A stretch of 64,000 nt of DNA from Ophiura sarsii (taxonomy: Eukaryota > Echinodermata > Ophiuroidea > Amphilepidida > Ophiuridae). The position numbers were made by a program, and so were the translations under genes. A model generated the notes under the pieces. The model was not told the DNA's origin and made no database searches. It saw only the letters and a program-made list of their open reading frames with translations. The DNA lies in NCBI GenBank assembly GCA_035610835.1, contig CM069444.1, forward strand, positions 4,391,172 through 4,455,171. The letters are read 5' to 3'. Positions 24,430-36,660 of the stretch are shown piece by piece. The stretch's first letter is position 1. Each line of letters begins with the position of its first letter.

Positions 24430-25200
24430 CCCCCATTCCATTTCAATGGAATTTTTTCTATAATAAACAAATAAATTCTACTTCAACCATAGTTTTACTA
24501 ACGAATATTGGCCATATTAAATTGAATATAATTCTAATCAAATTAATTGAATATATATGACATATTTAAAACTTAAATTGAATGTAAAATTTATTCATTT
24601 GTATATTTCTATATTTACTTATTTACTTTTTATATTATTAATTATCTACATAATTATTCATTTATTTATTTAATCATTTTTTATTTATTAATGTTTTCTC
24701 ATGTTTATTTGTTTTAATTTCTTTATTTTATAAGTAATTTTTAATATTTTAATTTTTAATATGCGTGTATTTATGTATTGATTCATTAGTTTATTGATTC
24801 ATTTATTTTCGATTAAAAATGTAATTTTCGATTTATATTATTATTTTATTAACAAAATGATTCAACTATTTATTTAAAAGTATTTTTTAAAAAAAACTCA
24901 TTTATTTATGTATTGATCAAATAAATTGAATACATATGACATATATTTAAAACTTAAATTGAATGTTAAAACCGTGTTTATCACTAAACTATGGCTGTAA
25001 TTTATATTGCTTTCTAGTAATGCCATGCAAGAATCTTGCACAATTATCATCTATGCGCTTGCTTCTTCTGCCACATAATGTTAGCAACTAAAAGCCGTAT
25101 TTACAAATGTTGCTATTTTTGCTCTTTCTATTTGCCTTATATCGCAATTTCCTTTTGACCGCCAACTTTCCATTTTAATGGAATTTTTTATTAAGCCTGG
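24430..25200. repeat. AT-rich segment with a direct duplication and TTCCATT palindromes
   Basis: Two related blocks lie about 400-730 bp apart: CCATTCCATTTCAATGGAAT at 24437 and TTTCCATTTTAATGGAATTT at 25167, and TTAAAACTTAAATTGAATGT near 24565 and again near 24949. Between them is very AT-rich TTTATTTA-like sequence. The block seems to have been duplicated and then diverged. Confidence 0.55.
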
Positions 25201-26405
25201 CCCGAGCAATTTGCTTGAGTCTGGTCCCTTCAGGACCCAAGCGTGTGTCTGTACGGACCGACCGTGTAAACAAACAAACAAACACACCAACAAACCAATG
25301 TTTTCAGCGAGTTAGAAGCGTGTTTAAATTAAACAAATGTTCGAGAATTGCGTTTCTTACGGCTCCTTACGAATTTGGGTGCAGAATGTAAACAAAACAT
25401 TTTAATCAACCGTACCCGATGAAGGCCGATGGCCTAAAACGTGTACAATAAATTAAACATAATCACGGCATTTTCCAATTTTGAATTCATTTATTCGGTA
25501 TAATTGTATATGGCCGGATTGGTAATTTACTCAAACACAACAAAAACATGCCTAGCCTTTAAATAGGTCATGCATTAAGACAACGGAAGAAAAAAAAGGC
25601 TAATCATCGTTTTGTATAACAGTTTAATTGTTACACCCTGTATAATGTTTAAATCATCCTGTATATTTGATTTTTAGTTACCATATTTACAATCCTTAGA
25701 TCATAAGCTTTCCAAATGGTTTCTTACCCTTTAGATGTAAACAAGTTGATAATAATATTCTACTGAAACTGCGAAAGGTGGTATATTTTGGGATTTCATG
25801 AAATAGAACCATGTAACACAATAATTGTAGCCCATCAGTAAGCAAAAATGAAGAGAATACCATCATATTTTACTATAAAAGAGAGTTAATCCTATGGATT
25901 TTAAATGACATGACTATCAGTATCAGAGACGATATTGGCTTCAAAATATGTATAATATTTGTATTGTATTACAGTGCAACAGGCCATAAAGACTCAAACG
26001 TGCATGTTTGCATGGTCATTTCAAAGGATGATTTAGTCAACTTATTACTTTCACTTAGTTTATAACTGTATAAATAGAATATGCCAGTTCGTGGAAGTTT
26101 TATAAACAAAATTCTGATCTGCATCTAATTTCAAATAATCAAAATGCCTTTCTAGCCTTATCATTTCAATGCTTTTAAATATTTTTAATGATTTCTTCAG
26201 ACATTGGAGTTGCACATGCAATTTAAAGATTGTACTTAAAGATTGTTTTATTGTGGGGAAAAAACTGCATAGATTTATCCTTCAATTTTACAGTTAAACC
26301 ATTTTGTGTTTGTATAATTGCAAAGATTGCATACCTTCAGGGTATGTGGTGCAATGAGGCACAACTATCTGAGGATCAATGAATTTGTTTTAAAAGCGGG
26401 GAAAG
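25201..26405. other. No gene; a LINE- or Penelope-type end motif at about 25417
   Basis: CCGATGAAGGCCGATGGCCT, then AAAACGTG and AATAAA, resembles the 'GATGAAG..GAAACG' block near the ends of several LINEs and Penelope-like elements. The core is degenerate and no RT lies nearby, so it is at most a short remnant. Confidence 0.35.
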
Positions 26406-26407
26406 AG

Positions 26408-26672
26408 AACCCGGGGGGTACTCACGTATGTTAGGCATACGGGGATGTGCCGCTCCAGTGGGTCGTTTTTTCATGAGACATCCTTAGCCATGGGTAGGCT
26501 TTTCAGTGAAAATCCTTAGACATGGGTCCTGTTTTCGCGATTTTCGCGAAAATTTGCCAAAATTAGGTCTATTTTCGCGAAAAATCACCCTTAGAAATGG
26601 GTATGGGTTTTGAATCTCCAGCGGCACACCCCGACCAAACCAAATCCGAGTACCCCCCCCCCCCCCCGGGAA
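26408..26672. mobile_element. MITE with GGGGGGTACTC ends, copy 1
   Basis: It starts CCGGGGGGTACTCACGTATG and ends GAGTACCCCCCCC, short inverted tips. The interior carries the blocks CATGAGACATCCTTAGCCAT and TTAGAAATGGGTATGGG. A second copy lies in the opposite orientation at 49237-49462 with the same blocks, showing that it is a dispersed unit. No coding sequence. Confidence 0.7.
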
Positions 26673-26819
26673 AGAGAAGTAGTGTGACATTGGTTTCAAT
26701 GTTATGTTAACATTTATTCCACTGACTACAACCTAAAAAATACCGTAATGTTAGAAATAGTTGCATCCATCCTTCAGTAATCTTTTTCTATTGTGAACAA
26801 GCGGAAATAAATCACAAAG

Positions 26820-26915
26820 ATTCACTTCCCCTGTCAGTAGCCCCCCCCCCCCCCCCCCGATGCCCAACCCCCACAAATGAAATGACAAACACATGCCACC
26901 CCCCCCCCCCCCATT
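26820..26915. repeat. Two poly-C tracts
   Basis: Runs of 18 C at 26841 and about 14 C at 26899 lie within 90 bp. Lengths in such runs are unreliable in assembly. Confidence 0.9.
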
Positions 26916-26954
26916 GAACCCTACAGATATGTTACGCCACCGTTGCAACTGACA

Positions 26955-27514
26955 GTGTGGCGGATCCAGGGGGTCGGGGCCTCCCCCCCCCCCCCCCCCC
27001 CACCCCTAAAAAGAAAAAAGAAAAGAAAAAGAAAAAAAGGGAAAGAAAAAAAGGGAAATAGTATTAGGGAGCACATCAAAACTCGACCGCCCGGCAACCG
27101 CCGGTTCCGTGGGGTTCCGTGCGGTTGCAGCCGGTTTTTATTGTTCTAAACAATGATATGCGGTCCAACCGGGCGGAACCGGCGGTTGCCGGTTCCGTAG
27201 TAGTTTGATGTGCTCCCTAAGGGAGTAGAGGGGACAAACGAAAAGGAAAAGAAAACAGTGGGGGTTACGAAAAGGTGGGTGGGAAGGCAGGCGAGGAACT
27301 TTTGGAGTTATTGGAAGCGGTCTGGATACATTCCCCCTCAGACTCCCCCCTGTCCGCGCTTTTAAAGCATCTATACTTAAATCAAGAAAATATAAGTATT
27401 TATATGCTCAACTTCTTTCGTGCATTGATAAAAAACACAATATTGATTGGAATATTGGAAAATGCCCCCCCCCCCCCCCCCCCCCCCACCCTAAAATTCC
27501 TGGATCCGCCCCTG
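26955..27514. mobile_element. hAT-like non-autonomous element with poly-C and polypurine parts
   Basis: Ends are GTGGCGGATCCAGG at 26957 and CCTGGATCCGCCCCTG at 27514, an inverted pair of the CAGTGGCG type used by hAT elements. Next to the ends are poly-C runs (26983-27001 and 27467-27487) and a polypurine stretch (27007-27060). The 27345-27450 section matches the interior of the element at 33184-33896. No clear 8-bp duplication is visible here. A small MITE is nested at 27064-27220. Confidence 0.65.
27064..27220. mobile_element. 157-bp palindromic MITE nested in the hAT-like element
   Basis: TTAGGGAGCACATCAAA at 27064 and TTTGATGTGCTCCCTAA ending at 27220 are inverted. The inversion extends inward through CCGCCCGGCAACCGCCGGTT and its complement CCGGGCGGAACCGGCGG, so almost the whole element can form a hairpin. 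It is GC-rich unlike the surroundings. Confidence 0.8.
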
Positions 27515-27924
27515 ATATAAACTTGCCTATCAAAACATGTTGGTGATACCAAAATTATTTCGGTGACAAGAGCATTTTCCGTCGCAGATCCAACATTATG
27601 GCGTTCTCCATACTACGGTCTGGCCTGCTCGATCTTAAGATTTTACACCGTTAAACTTTTTGGGGTTATGTTAAGTCTTAAAGTATTTCAGACACCACCT
27701 ATAACTAGGCTCCAAGGTCTGGGGAAACACATCATCAACACTGTTCAGGGAATAAGGCGCACACAAATGACACTGACAATTCTGACACGTCGTTCCACAA
27801 CTTGAAAAAAGGACCGCATTTTGAGTGTCGAGTAGCACCATAATATTTCCTTCAAAACATTCTAACAATGAATGATTAATGCAGGACAATGTCCACCTTC
27901 ACTGGCCGGACTACTTCATTTCGT

Positions 27925-28451
27925 CGCTGTTCTGACATACCGACCGGCACATGTGCCATTTTGGGCAAAATGAGTTAAGTTGCATTTTATGATCTACAAA
28001 TGAAACTCTTTATTCTCCAAAAAATTGAGACAAAACGCATTAATTAGTGTGATATGCCAGGGTTTTAACATAATACCGGCATGAAAACCTCATTTTGTAT
28101 TCTGACATACCGGCACATCACAATAGTCTGCCATAGACCACCGTGTAACTGCAGTTCTGACATACCGGCATATCACTGGCATATCACTGTAGGACGAATA
28201 TGAAAGTTGTTTCTTCTTCTGACATACCGGCACATGACTTTATGACATAATTACTCCTAATTAATAATTGCAATTTGTTGTTGTAACATGCTCATAACAA
28301 ACATAAGTGTTTATCTATTAGTGTTCTTTGACAATGATAGTGACATTTGATGTAAATGCTCTCTAACAAGTCTTTAAAAATTGGAAAATTTTCAAACACG
28401 ATTTTCTCAAAACGCTGTTTTTCGTGATGTGTCGGTATGTCAGAACAGCGG
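27925..28451. mobile_element. MITE with repeated CTGACATACCGGCACAT motif
   Basis: Ends CGCTGTTCTGACATACCGAC (27925) and its complement (ending 28451) are inverted. The same motif is repeated inside near 28098, 28155 and 28217, so the end sequence occurs five times in 527 bp. That is the layout of subterminal binding repeats for a transposase. No coding sequence. Confidence 0.72.
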
Positions 28452-29025
28452 CGATTTTTTTTTTTCATTAATACTGAAATGTTTCATGTATTACTGAAAC
28501 GTTTCATTTATTACATTAAAGAGGGAAGATTTGTATACAGACTATTTTTAATGGATTTTCAAGCTGCGTCATTAATTATCAGCCAATATATTGCCAGATT
28601 TGCTAATTTTATAATATCTTTAACAATATATTTACTTCTTAGAACGATGAGTACGATTCCAGTTATTTTAAAGTAAAATGCATTTTCATGGTGATTATAA
28701 TAATGATGCAGTAAAATAATGTCGGCATTTTTGAAACATTCTGAGTCTGCAGACGACTGCCGAGCGTTTTAAGTAGGACCTATGTCTACCGAAATGTATC
28801 ATTGACACAAAACCGTAACTTGAAATAATATTTTGCCTTAGAATTATGGGTTTCAAACGCACTAAAATCTACGAGTATGAAAAAACAGAAACGTACCAGA
28901 TTGTGCCAGTGTGCCTTGGTTCCAGAATGTAGCCACCACTATCAGAGTAAATACTCTCATTGTTAATATCCGTATCATCCTCCTTGGTTAACATTCAGGG
29001 GTTTCTCCTCCCGCGTGGAACAGTT

Positions 29026-29406
29026 TTACAGCAACATGTATTGTTCATCAAGATCACCGAGAGTAAAAAGTAGACATGAAATACATGGGCTACGCCTAGT
29101 CTTTATGTGCGCGAAATCTATATTGTTATCATTGGTCTCATCGTACCGCATGACTGTATAATATGAATTGTATAACAAATCAATCAAAAATGTGGTTTTT
29201 TTACCCTTATTATATTCTTCCAACAAGCTGATCAGGATAATTGAACAGAGAATTCTAAAGATGGGGCCATCAAGTTCATTGAGTAGAGGCTCAACCTGTA
29301 TGAATCCATTTATTCTAGTATACGCTCCAATGGAAAAAGTGTTGTAGTGACCAGTCGCATCAAAAAGATATGTTGTCGGCAAACACAGTTTTGAAATAGA
29401 AGCCAA
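29026..29406 (-). CDS. Open reading frame of unknown status
   Basis: This is one of the longest open stretches outside recognised genes and repeats (126 codons). The composition is protein-like, with mixed hydrophobic and charged residues, for example IFRILCSIILISLLEEYN. I recognise no domain. It has no neighbours that suggest a function, and the splice sites at its ends are not convincing. It could be a chance frame, a decayed transposon gene or a single exon. Confidence 0.2.
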   Translation of the reverse strand: MASISKLCLPTTYLFDATGHYNTFSIGAYTRINGFIQVEPLLNELDGPIFRILCSIILISLLEEYNKGKKTTFLIDLLYNSYYTVMRYDETNDNNIDFAHIKTRRSPCISCLLFTLGDLDEQYMLL

Positions 29407-30435
29407 TAAACTTGGTGAATTATAAAGAAAATAATAGTAGAAAATAGGGTTGTTGAACTTATATCTTGTGATTCCAAAGTGCGATTTCCTTCAGCAAGGT
29501 ATTCATTTAAAGCTTAGAATGCGCTCAGGGATGTGATCATGTGTAATTCAAATTGGAGTCTTGCCTCCAACGTGCCCATTTTTATGGGACGGGTCACAAT
29601 TGTAATTCTGAATTATCTTTGTTTAGTGATGAAAATAAAACCTTAACAGTTTGATTTTATCACTATCAAATTGCCCCCCCCCCCCCCCCCCCCTTGAAAT
29701 TCCTATATCCGCCGCTGATATTTGGATCATGAATCATTTCTCGTAAACACATGACTAGCAATAAATTTGTAATAAAATGTGTTTCAGATATTAACATTTT
29801 TTTATATTATTTTTTAAGTTCCATGTTGTTTTCTAAAACGATGTTGGTACAAACGCCACACTAATGTGTTTGTGTCAGATGGGGGAGTGAAGGGGGTGGG
29901 AGGGATGAGGTGTTGCATGGGGGTGATTTTTCCTTGTTTTAGGACCTGTGTGTAGAGGGTTACAATGCCACCTCTATCAAAGGAACAAGTCGAGTTGAAG
30001 GAAATATCCCTGATTGCAGACTGACTATTCGCCCCAGATTCATAGAGTGGTGGGAAAATGTCTCCGGTTCACACGTTTTACAAACGCACCCCAACCCACA
30101 CACACGCGATGCAAAGTCATATTCCGTGACGTTTTCTAGACATAACCCATTGGAATTTGATTGTGCATATTTTGATAATTATGAATAAATATTTTTTTTA
30201 TATCAACGGTAAATCCTCAATAACGAATTGATAATGGATGACCTTTTTTATCAACAATAATATTATCCGTCTGACCTATAGGTAATCCCACTGTGAACAT
30301 CCTAGCATCGATCAATGTCATATGCATCAATGGTTACAATGGGGTAAATAGTTACAATGGGGTATGGTTATGGGGTCATGGCTCTATACCAAAGAATGGT
30401 ACGACTGTGCCGAATTGAGAGGCTTCATATAGTTT
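29407..30435. other. No gene; one hAT-like end at 29676-29717
   Basis: A poly-C run followed by CCTATATCCGCCGCTG (ending 29717) matches the right end of the hAT-like elements elsewhere in the window. Its left end was not found, so the copy is truncated. The rest shows nothing I can support. Confidence 0.5.
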
Positions 30436-30439
30436 GGAC

Positions 30440-31620
30440 GGTCATAGTTTGTAGTCCAATGATCAATAATTGTGAAATTCCAAATTTGTCCATGAACTCC
30501 AAATTTCTAATTCACAGTGTATTCCTTTGTCCACAGCGAATTTAAAATTAACTGTGAATTCCAAATTCACGATAAGTATCATGATTCAATGTGAATCTCC
30601 GATTCCCGATTCGCGGGCATTGAATTCTCAATTAAAACATTGTTCAAGTGAAATCCAAATTCATAGAAAATTCATAATTCACCAAATTTCCAATTCACAG
30701 CGAATTCGGAATCATCAGCTATAAAGGCCTATATAATTCCAACCAAATTGCCTCATTCACAGTCGATTTTCTTTTTATAGCGAATCCCCACTTCAAAGTG
30801 AATTCCTAATTCGCAGGTAATCCCAATTTAAACATGTTTAAGGGGAGGGTCAACCCTGTTTGGCGCCAAATTTATCAAGCACTGTAACTTTTAAATTATA
30901 AATGTGATGTATATAAAAGTATACATTTTTTGTAATGAAATGAGTCAGAGAATCTATTTTTGGTATCAAATTTTACTAAAAATGGTGATTTTTACATTTT
31001 TGCCCAAAAATCACATTTTGGCGACAACATTTTTCAGACAACCTAACAAAATCAGTTTTTGATTAAAAATTCAAAAAATTCACCAAAATCATCTCAAGTC
31101 AATTATCTAGGAGCGATTTTTTTTTTATTTGGTTTAAAATTTGTTTGTTTTGAAAATATTGACCAGCGTTCAAAAAAAAAAATGTATCTCAAAAATCTTA
31201 ATTTTTGGCACTTTTTTTGTCATTATTTTCAAAACAAGCACATTTTAAGCCAAAAAAAATTCGCTCTTAGATAATTGACTTTAGATGATGTTGGTGAAAT
31301 TTTGGAATTTTTAATCAAAAACTGATTTTGTTAGGTTGTCTGAAAATGTTTGGCGCCAAAAAAGTGATTTTTGGGCAAAAATGTAAAAATCACTATTTTT
31401 GGTGAAATTTGATACCAAAAATGGATTCTACGACAAACTTCATTAAACAAATTGTATACTTTTATGTACATTATATTATTAGTTTAAAAGTTAGAGTGCT
31501 TGATAAATTTCATAAAAAAGGGTTGACACTTCCCTTAAGAGATTCCCCATTTCACAGCGACTTTCAATTAAATGAGGAATCCCCAATTCCCAGTTAACAA
31601 ATTCGCGGTGAAATACATTC
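30440..31620. repeat. Degenerate AATTCACAG/AATTCC repeat, split by an insertion
   Basis: Units related to CACAGCGAATTCCCAATTC repeat loosely from about 30470 to 30835 and resume at about 31540-31610. The element at 30838-31538 lies between, so it inserted into a pre-existing array. Divergence between units is high, indicating an old array. Confidence 0.65.
30838..31538. mobile_element. TTAA-flanked long palindrome MITE, copy 2
   Basis: TTAAGGGGAGGGTCAACCC at 30838 and GGGTTGACACTTCCCTTAA ending at 31538 are inverted tips with TTAA. The inversion continues almost to the centre: TTTGGCGCCAAA, CAACCTAACAAAATCAGTTT and CAATTATCTAGGAGCGA each have a complement on the other side. It is a near-complete 700-bp fold-back. 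It shares tips and an internal block with 6830-7240. Confidence 0.82.
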
Positions 31621-31639
31621 CATGTGGATTGGAACTCTG

Positions 31640-33170
31640 AACCCGCCATGACTCTGAACCACACTATATCATCTTACATCATTTGTTTCACGAATTCCAT
31701 ATGAACATTCATTTTTTTAGAGAGACACCCTGTACTGGCAATTTTCGTAAACCCAAATCCAGTGAAATAAAGATGAAGCATTATGATATAATTGAATGAT
31801 GCAGTCACTTGACTGGCAGTTAGAGTATAATGGCAATGAACTTGACGGCCAACCAACGGATCTATTATCAGAAAAAATTCATGGTTTACAGATCTTTACC
31901 ATTCTTGTTCTATCAGAGATTTTCTAGAAAATCTTTGGTTCTATCATCTTGATCAAAAACCTACGAGTCATTGAAGGGGAAATTGTTGAGTCGCATAATT
32001 CAACCTTGAATGTTCGTGAACGAGTCCATGCCCGGCATGCGTCGTCTATCGTATTTTTGTTTGACATTTATAATCGCGGATACCTTTTAATATGACGAGT
32101 CGTGCTTTGCCGGTGTGTGGAGCCATGGTCCCCCTGGAGCCATAGTCCGGCCTCCATAGACATACAAGGAATGAAGGGTGAAACTAGTTTTGCTTGTAAT
32201 GTAGACTTAGCACCCTATACCAAGCTATAATTCACTGTAAGTTACAGTACACAGTGAGTGACTCCTACTACACCGATATACTCTGGAGACAGTCCGTCCT
32301 GTACAATGAAGTACACTTAGCACGAAAAGTCCCTGACCAGGTGCTTTGGTGTTGGCTAATTCAAAAGGAATAATCGGTACCAAAAATCTGAGATATACAT
32401 TAAATAAGCAAATTTCTTCTCCGCAGTTTGATACCTCATTCAAAAAAAAATCGAATGGATACTTTTAAAAGTTACGGCGATTTCAATGACCGCGCAATGG
32501 CTTCTCGTTACATTGCGTTTTCGCGTCTGGGGACGCAATATTTTTGATAAAAACGCATTTTTAATCGTTATTTTGTGTCTCTTCAACAGACCAATAGTGA
32601 CGCTATCGGTTGTTAAACACGATGTTGCGTCGATTATAATACTGGTAAGGGCGGATTTGTTTGTACGAGGGCAAAGGTTGAATATAATTATAATTAGTTC
32701 GTCTCTGCGACAAATCCAATTCATCGCTTTCATTGTTCGTTGTAATGTAAAAATGTAGATGCATCAGTAATTGTTATAGCGATTACCGCATGGGTAAATA
32801 TCTTGACGGAAAACGTTGATCCACACGCAGGCCTGTCGCATGATTGATAGGGATAGGTTAATTACAGGTAACATTTGAAAGTCATGGCGGGTGTTGATGA
32901 TGATGAGCCAGGTTCATCAGGGATTTTTGACTGGACCCCATAATTTCTTCTCGGACCCTATAATTTTGAGAATTGGTAGAGAATATTTTTACCTAACGAG
33001 AATGGCGCGCATAACAACAGCAGGTTTCCTCCTGCTTTCAAAATCGGTGATTAGTTGTTTGTGTTATCAAAAAACTTCCTTCACCCAATGGAATTTGGGG
33101 AGCTATACGGAAAAATGGTAGATGTTACAATCTAAGTGCGGATAGGTTTGCGCTTGAATTGGTTGCACCC
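31640..33170. other. No gene; one mariner-like tip near 31734
   Basis: A single GACACCCTGTA tip ends at 31734 without a clear partner. Open frames on both strands at 32440-32758 mirror each other and show no domain. No gene is supported. Confidence 0.4.
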
Positions 33171-33183
33171 TAGTTGATGCGAT

Positions 33184-33896
33184 CAGGCGCGGATACAGGG
33201 GGGGGCCCGACGGGCCCGGCCCCCCCCCCCCCCCCCCCCTACCAAAAAAAAAAAAAGGAAAAAAAGGAAAAAAAGGGGGAAAAAAAAGAAAGAAAAAAAA
33301 GAGAGGAAGAAGAGGGGGGGGGGGGGGGCACATCGCCACTCCCCCTGTTCGAGCTTTTAAACAATCTATACTTAAATTAAGAAAAAATCAGTATATACGT
33401 CGTATGCTCTACTTCTTTCTTGCATTGATAACAAATATATATTGATTGGAAATGAAGAGGTGGCTTTTTGATAAAATGTTGGTCAAAAGTATACACCAGA
33501 TCGCACCAAATGAGTTCGAAAAAATTTCTACTTCTGAGGGGGGCACTTCCCCCCTCAGGCTCCCCCCTGTTCGACCTTTCAAATCATCTATACTTAAATA
33601 AAAAATATATCAGTATAATATGCTCAACTTCTTTCGTGCATTGATAAAAAAACAAAATATTTATTGGAAATGAAGAGGTGGCTTTTTGATAAAATGTTGG
33701 TCAAAAGTATACACCAGATCGCACCAAATGAGTTCGGAAATTGCATTTTTTTCTACTTCTGAGGGTGCACATCCCCCCTCAGACTCCCCCCTGTCCGAGC
33801 ATAGCTCGGAGGGCGGTGCTGCGCACCGCTTGGATGGTACCGGCAAAAATTCATTTTTTTGGGCCCCCCCCTAAAATTTTCCTGGATCCGCCACTG
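33184..33896. mobile_element. hAT-like non-autonomous element with exact 8-bp duplication
   Basis: Ends are CAGGCGCGGATACAGG (33184) and CCTGGATCCGCCACTG (ending 33896). The flanking octamer GATGCGAT is present exactly on both sides (33176-33183 and 33897-33904), the duplication length of hAT transposases. Inside are a poly-C run, a polypurine stretch (33245-33315) and a tandem unit of about 222 bp (starting near 33344, 33565 and, partial, 33788). One unit of the same kind is in the element at 26955-27514. Confidence 0.88.
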
Positions 33897-33904
33897 GATG
33901 CGAT

Positions 33905-35970
33905 CTGATGCTGATGATTCACCAGTGGCAGCGAAGTTACAGCACTTTGAACCCTTTGGAAAAGACGCTATATAGGCCTAATATAAATCCAGATTATTAT
34001 TATGATCATCAATATTAAGTCACCAGTCATCTAACACCGCGGGACCAGTAGTTTGCACTACTTTCCCTCAAACCCTGTTGTATTTGTTAACTAAGACAAT
34101 TATCAAACATGATCACGTGATCCCAGGATCAAACATGATCACGTGATCCCGGGCACGTGATCTTTTTATTCTTACACTATGGTTAAATACACATATATAC
34201 ATAAATAATCACCCAAGATGATCCTTGTAACAAGTTTGTCGGTAATAAAGTTACACTAAAGAATAATGAAATAGTCTCTAATTTCATCTATACACATATA
34301 TAATATAACATAAAGTTAGTTAAGCCGTCAGGCAGAGTGCTCAATGCAATTAATGCAATTAAATGTAGAGCCAAAATATAATATAATATTATATGGCAAT
34401 TACACAGTCATTTCTTGCTACCGTTGGTTTAGTCACGCCGTACGTGCGGCGATCATCAGGCGATGTTATGCTTTGCCATGTGTGCGAGAAGATAGTTACT
34501 TTTTCTTTTTAGGGTTAAGTGGTTTTCTTTTGTTGTGGCGACATTTGGAGAGGATTTCAGTGCAATTCCATATATGAATTATATGTGTTTAATTACTAAG
34601 GATCATCACTTACTAAGAAAATTACAAATGTATTCGATTTCAAAAACACGATAGTGGTACAAAATAGTCATATATGAGGGAAACTATCAAATGCCGTGAT
34701 TCGTTTTGTTGGTTGAGGAACATACCCCTACATGTACTCTTGGCATTGTTCCTTTTCCTATGTTTTCAACATCAATTTAATGATGACAGGCCCGTCAGAT
34801 GGGCATGAGTAGAGGTTTTTTTACTCACCCTGTATTTGATTCATTTGGGGGTTTACTATAAGAACTAGAGCGAGAACTCCATCCATTATTTGGAGTAGCT
34901 ACTACATAGTAAACCTTTTACCACATTATTCGCAAATATGGATTATTTTTTTAAAAAAACCGAAGCATATGTACAGCGTGAAAAATCAAAATTGAGTTTT
35001 ATAAATCAGTGTAGTCAAGCCTATATATCAAAATCTCATTCCATATCAAATAGCACTAATGAAATAGAATTTGATATTTAAATCATTACAATTACCCTCA
35101 TGCAAAGGCAACATTCCAACCATCAGGCCCGTCATGATTACATAAAACTGCGCTACGCTACTGTAAAAGTGGTAATTTTATCGCAATTATTTTGTCGCGC
35201 TTTGCCGATGTTTTTGATTTCGCGATTTGTAGTTTCATCACATAGACCTATACGCAAAAGAAATACATTCTCGTTGTATTATTTACGCTGTAGTTCGAGT
35301 GCGAAAAGCGCGAAAATATATATAGCGTGAAAATGTTCACGTTAACAGTATCAGTATTACATTTTATATACATTATTTATTAGGCTAATGTGTTTTTATT
35401 ATTATTCCATACACCGCCATTGGAAGACAAAATACCTTAACCCTAAATTCCCGGGCGTGTTTTTGTGATTTGGGAGGTTCAAAAAACTTAAGTGTTTTTA
35501 ACAAGTTGAACCACGCGCTTAGCGTGACACGAGATGGGGCCGCCGTGCGGTACAAGATTGTAGCACTATCCCCCAGGGAGTGTGAATTTCAAGTGGGGTT
35601 ACCTGTATCACTGACTCCATTTGAAATGTACACTACCTGGTCATGTCCTCCATAGGGGGTGTATGTATTTCAATGGGAATATCCCTTTTATATTATATAG
35701 ATTTAGAAGAATCCTTGCTGCTGTTGTTGCTGCTGGAAGAAGATATTATCAAAGTTTCCAGAAATCTGAAGAACAAAACACAAGACAAATAGTTTCATCA
35801 GTTACAAGCAGCATTTCATGATTGTGTTTGCTTTGCGGTTAGGGAAGTAGAGTGTTTACGTGTTTCTTGCCTTAAAAGTCGAGTAACTTTCACCTGCGAT
35901 TGGAGCAAAACTGCATGCATTGTATTATATGTACTAACAGGATCTACGATAATCAAACGCTGCATGGTAA
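33905..35970. other. No gene recognised
   Basis: AT-rich with short open frames. A block at 35635-35690 (TCCTCCATAGGGGGTGTATG) recurs in 39180-39205, so a small MITE family is likely there. Nothing else is supported apart from the E-box cluster at 34108-34162. Confidence 0.35.
34108..34162. promoter_or_regulatory. Three CACGTG E-boxes in 55 bp
   Basis: CACGTG occurs at 34114, 34140 and 34154, the first two inside GATCACGTGATC palindromes that are part of a 26-bp direct duplication. CACGTG is the site of bHLH factors of the MYC/USF type. No gene start is apparent nearby, so a regulatory role is only a possibility; a small tandem duplication explains two of the three. Confidence 0.3.
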
Positions 35971-35973
35971 GGG

Positions 35974-36150
35974 CCAGTAGCGTAGGCAGGAGTGGGGGCA
36001 AGCCCCCCCCCCCCCCCCCTGAAAAAACCCCGGGAAAATCGGGCAAAGGAAGGGAAAAAAAGGGAGACGGAAGAAGCGGAGACAAAGAGGGAAGGAAAGG
36101 GGAAAAGGAAAGGAAAGGGACAGAAAGGAGAAAGGAAGACAGGCTAAGTA
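35974..36150. mobile_element. Left end of a hAT-like element with poly-C and polypurine tract
   Basis: CAGTAGCGTAGGCAGGAG at 35974 resembles the CAGTGGCGTAGC start of other copies. It is followed by a 15-base C run (36005-36019) and a purine-rich stretch to about 36140. The right end was not found, so this is a truncated copy. Confidence 0.5.
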
Positions 36151-36199
36151 GTTGGAAAATTGCAGTTTTTCACGCCGGTATAGGGACCAACGCCTCTTA

Positions 36200-36660
36200 A
36201 TTATAGGGTTAGAGGAATGATTGGAAGTATAAATTATCCACTTTTATATTTTTTAATTAAATTTTAAGATCCCCGGTTTACCTCCAAACTCTGACTGTCC
36301 CAATCCAGCGTCCATCCTCGGTTTACCCCAAACTCTGACTGTCCCAATCCAGTATCCATTGATCCACTTACGTTACAGGGTGAGGAGAAAGACTACGATT
36401 TGTTGGACTATTAATTGAACTATTTCAATACGTTACAGTTGGATGACGTTGAATATCTGACAATTAGGTTATTCCATTTCCATAGCGTTAGAGGAATAAG
36501 TGAAAGTTTAAACTATCAAACACTAGGTTATTCCATTCTCGTTAACAGGTTATAGGATGATGAAAATAACCGAACGTTTGGACAATTTAAACATTGGGTT
36601 ATCCCACTTACGTCATAGGGTGAGTAAGATGACTGGAAGTTTGGATTATTAAACATTGGA
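36200..36660. repeat. Imperfect tandem repeat derived from the last exon
   Basis: Units of about 60-70 bp with GGTTATTCCACTTACG and GACTGGAAGTTTGGA elements start near 36360, 36466, 36530 and 36597, with a remnant near 36200. The highest-coordinate unit overlaps the coding end of the transmembrane exon, and the unit near 36370 keeps a GTAAGTGG donor. A separate 45-bp unit (AAACTCTGACTGTCCCAATC) is doubled at 36285-36350. Confidence 0.7.

Noticed and set aside
25417..25455. Hammerhead ribozyme or Penelope-like element end
   Set aside because: The GATGAAGGCCGATGGCC block looks suggestive, but the invariant GAAA is AAAA, CUGAUGA is CCGATGA, and no closing stem or RT is nearby.
32440..32758. Overlapping open frames of 90-97 codons on both strands
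   Set aside because: Mirrored frames with no recognisable domain or repeat of function; likely chance.
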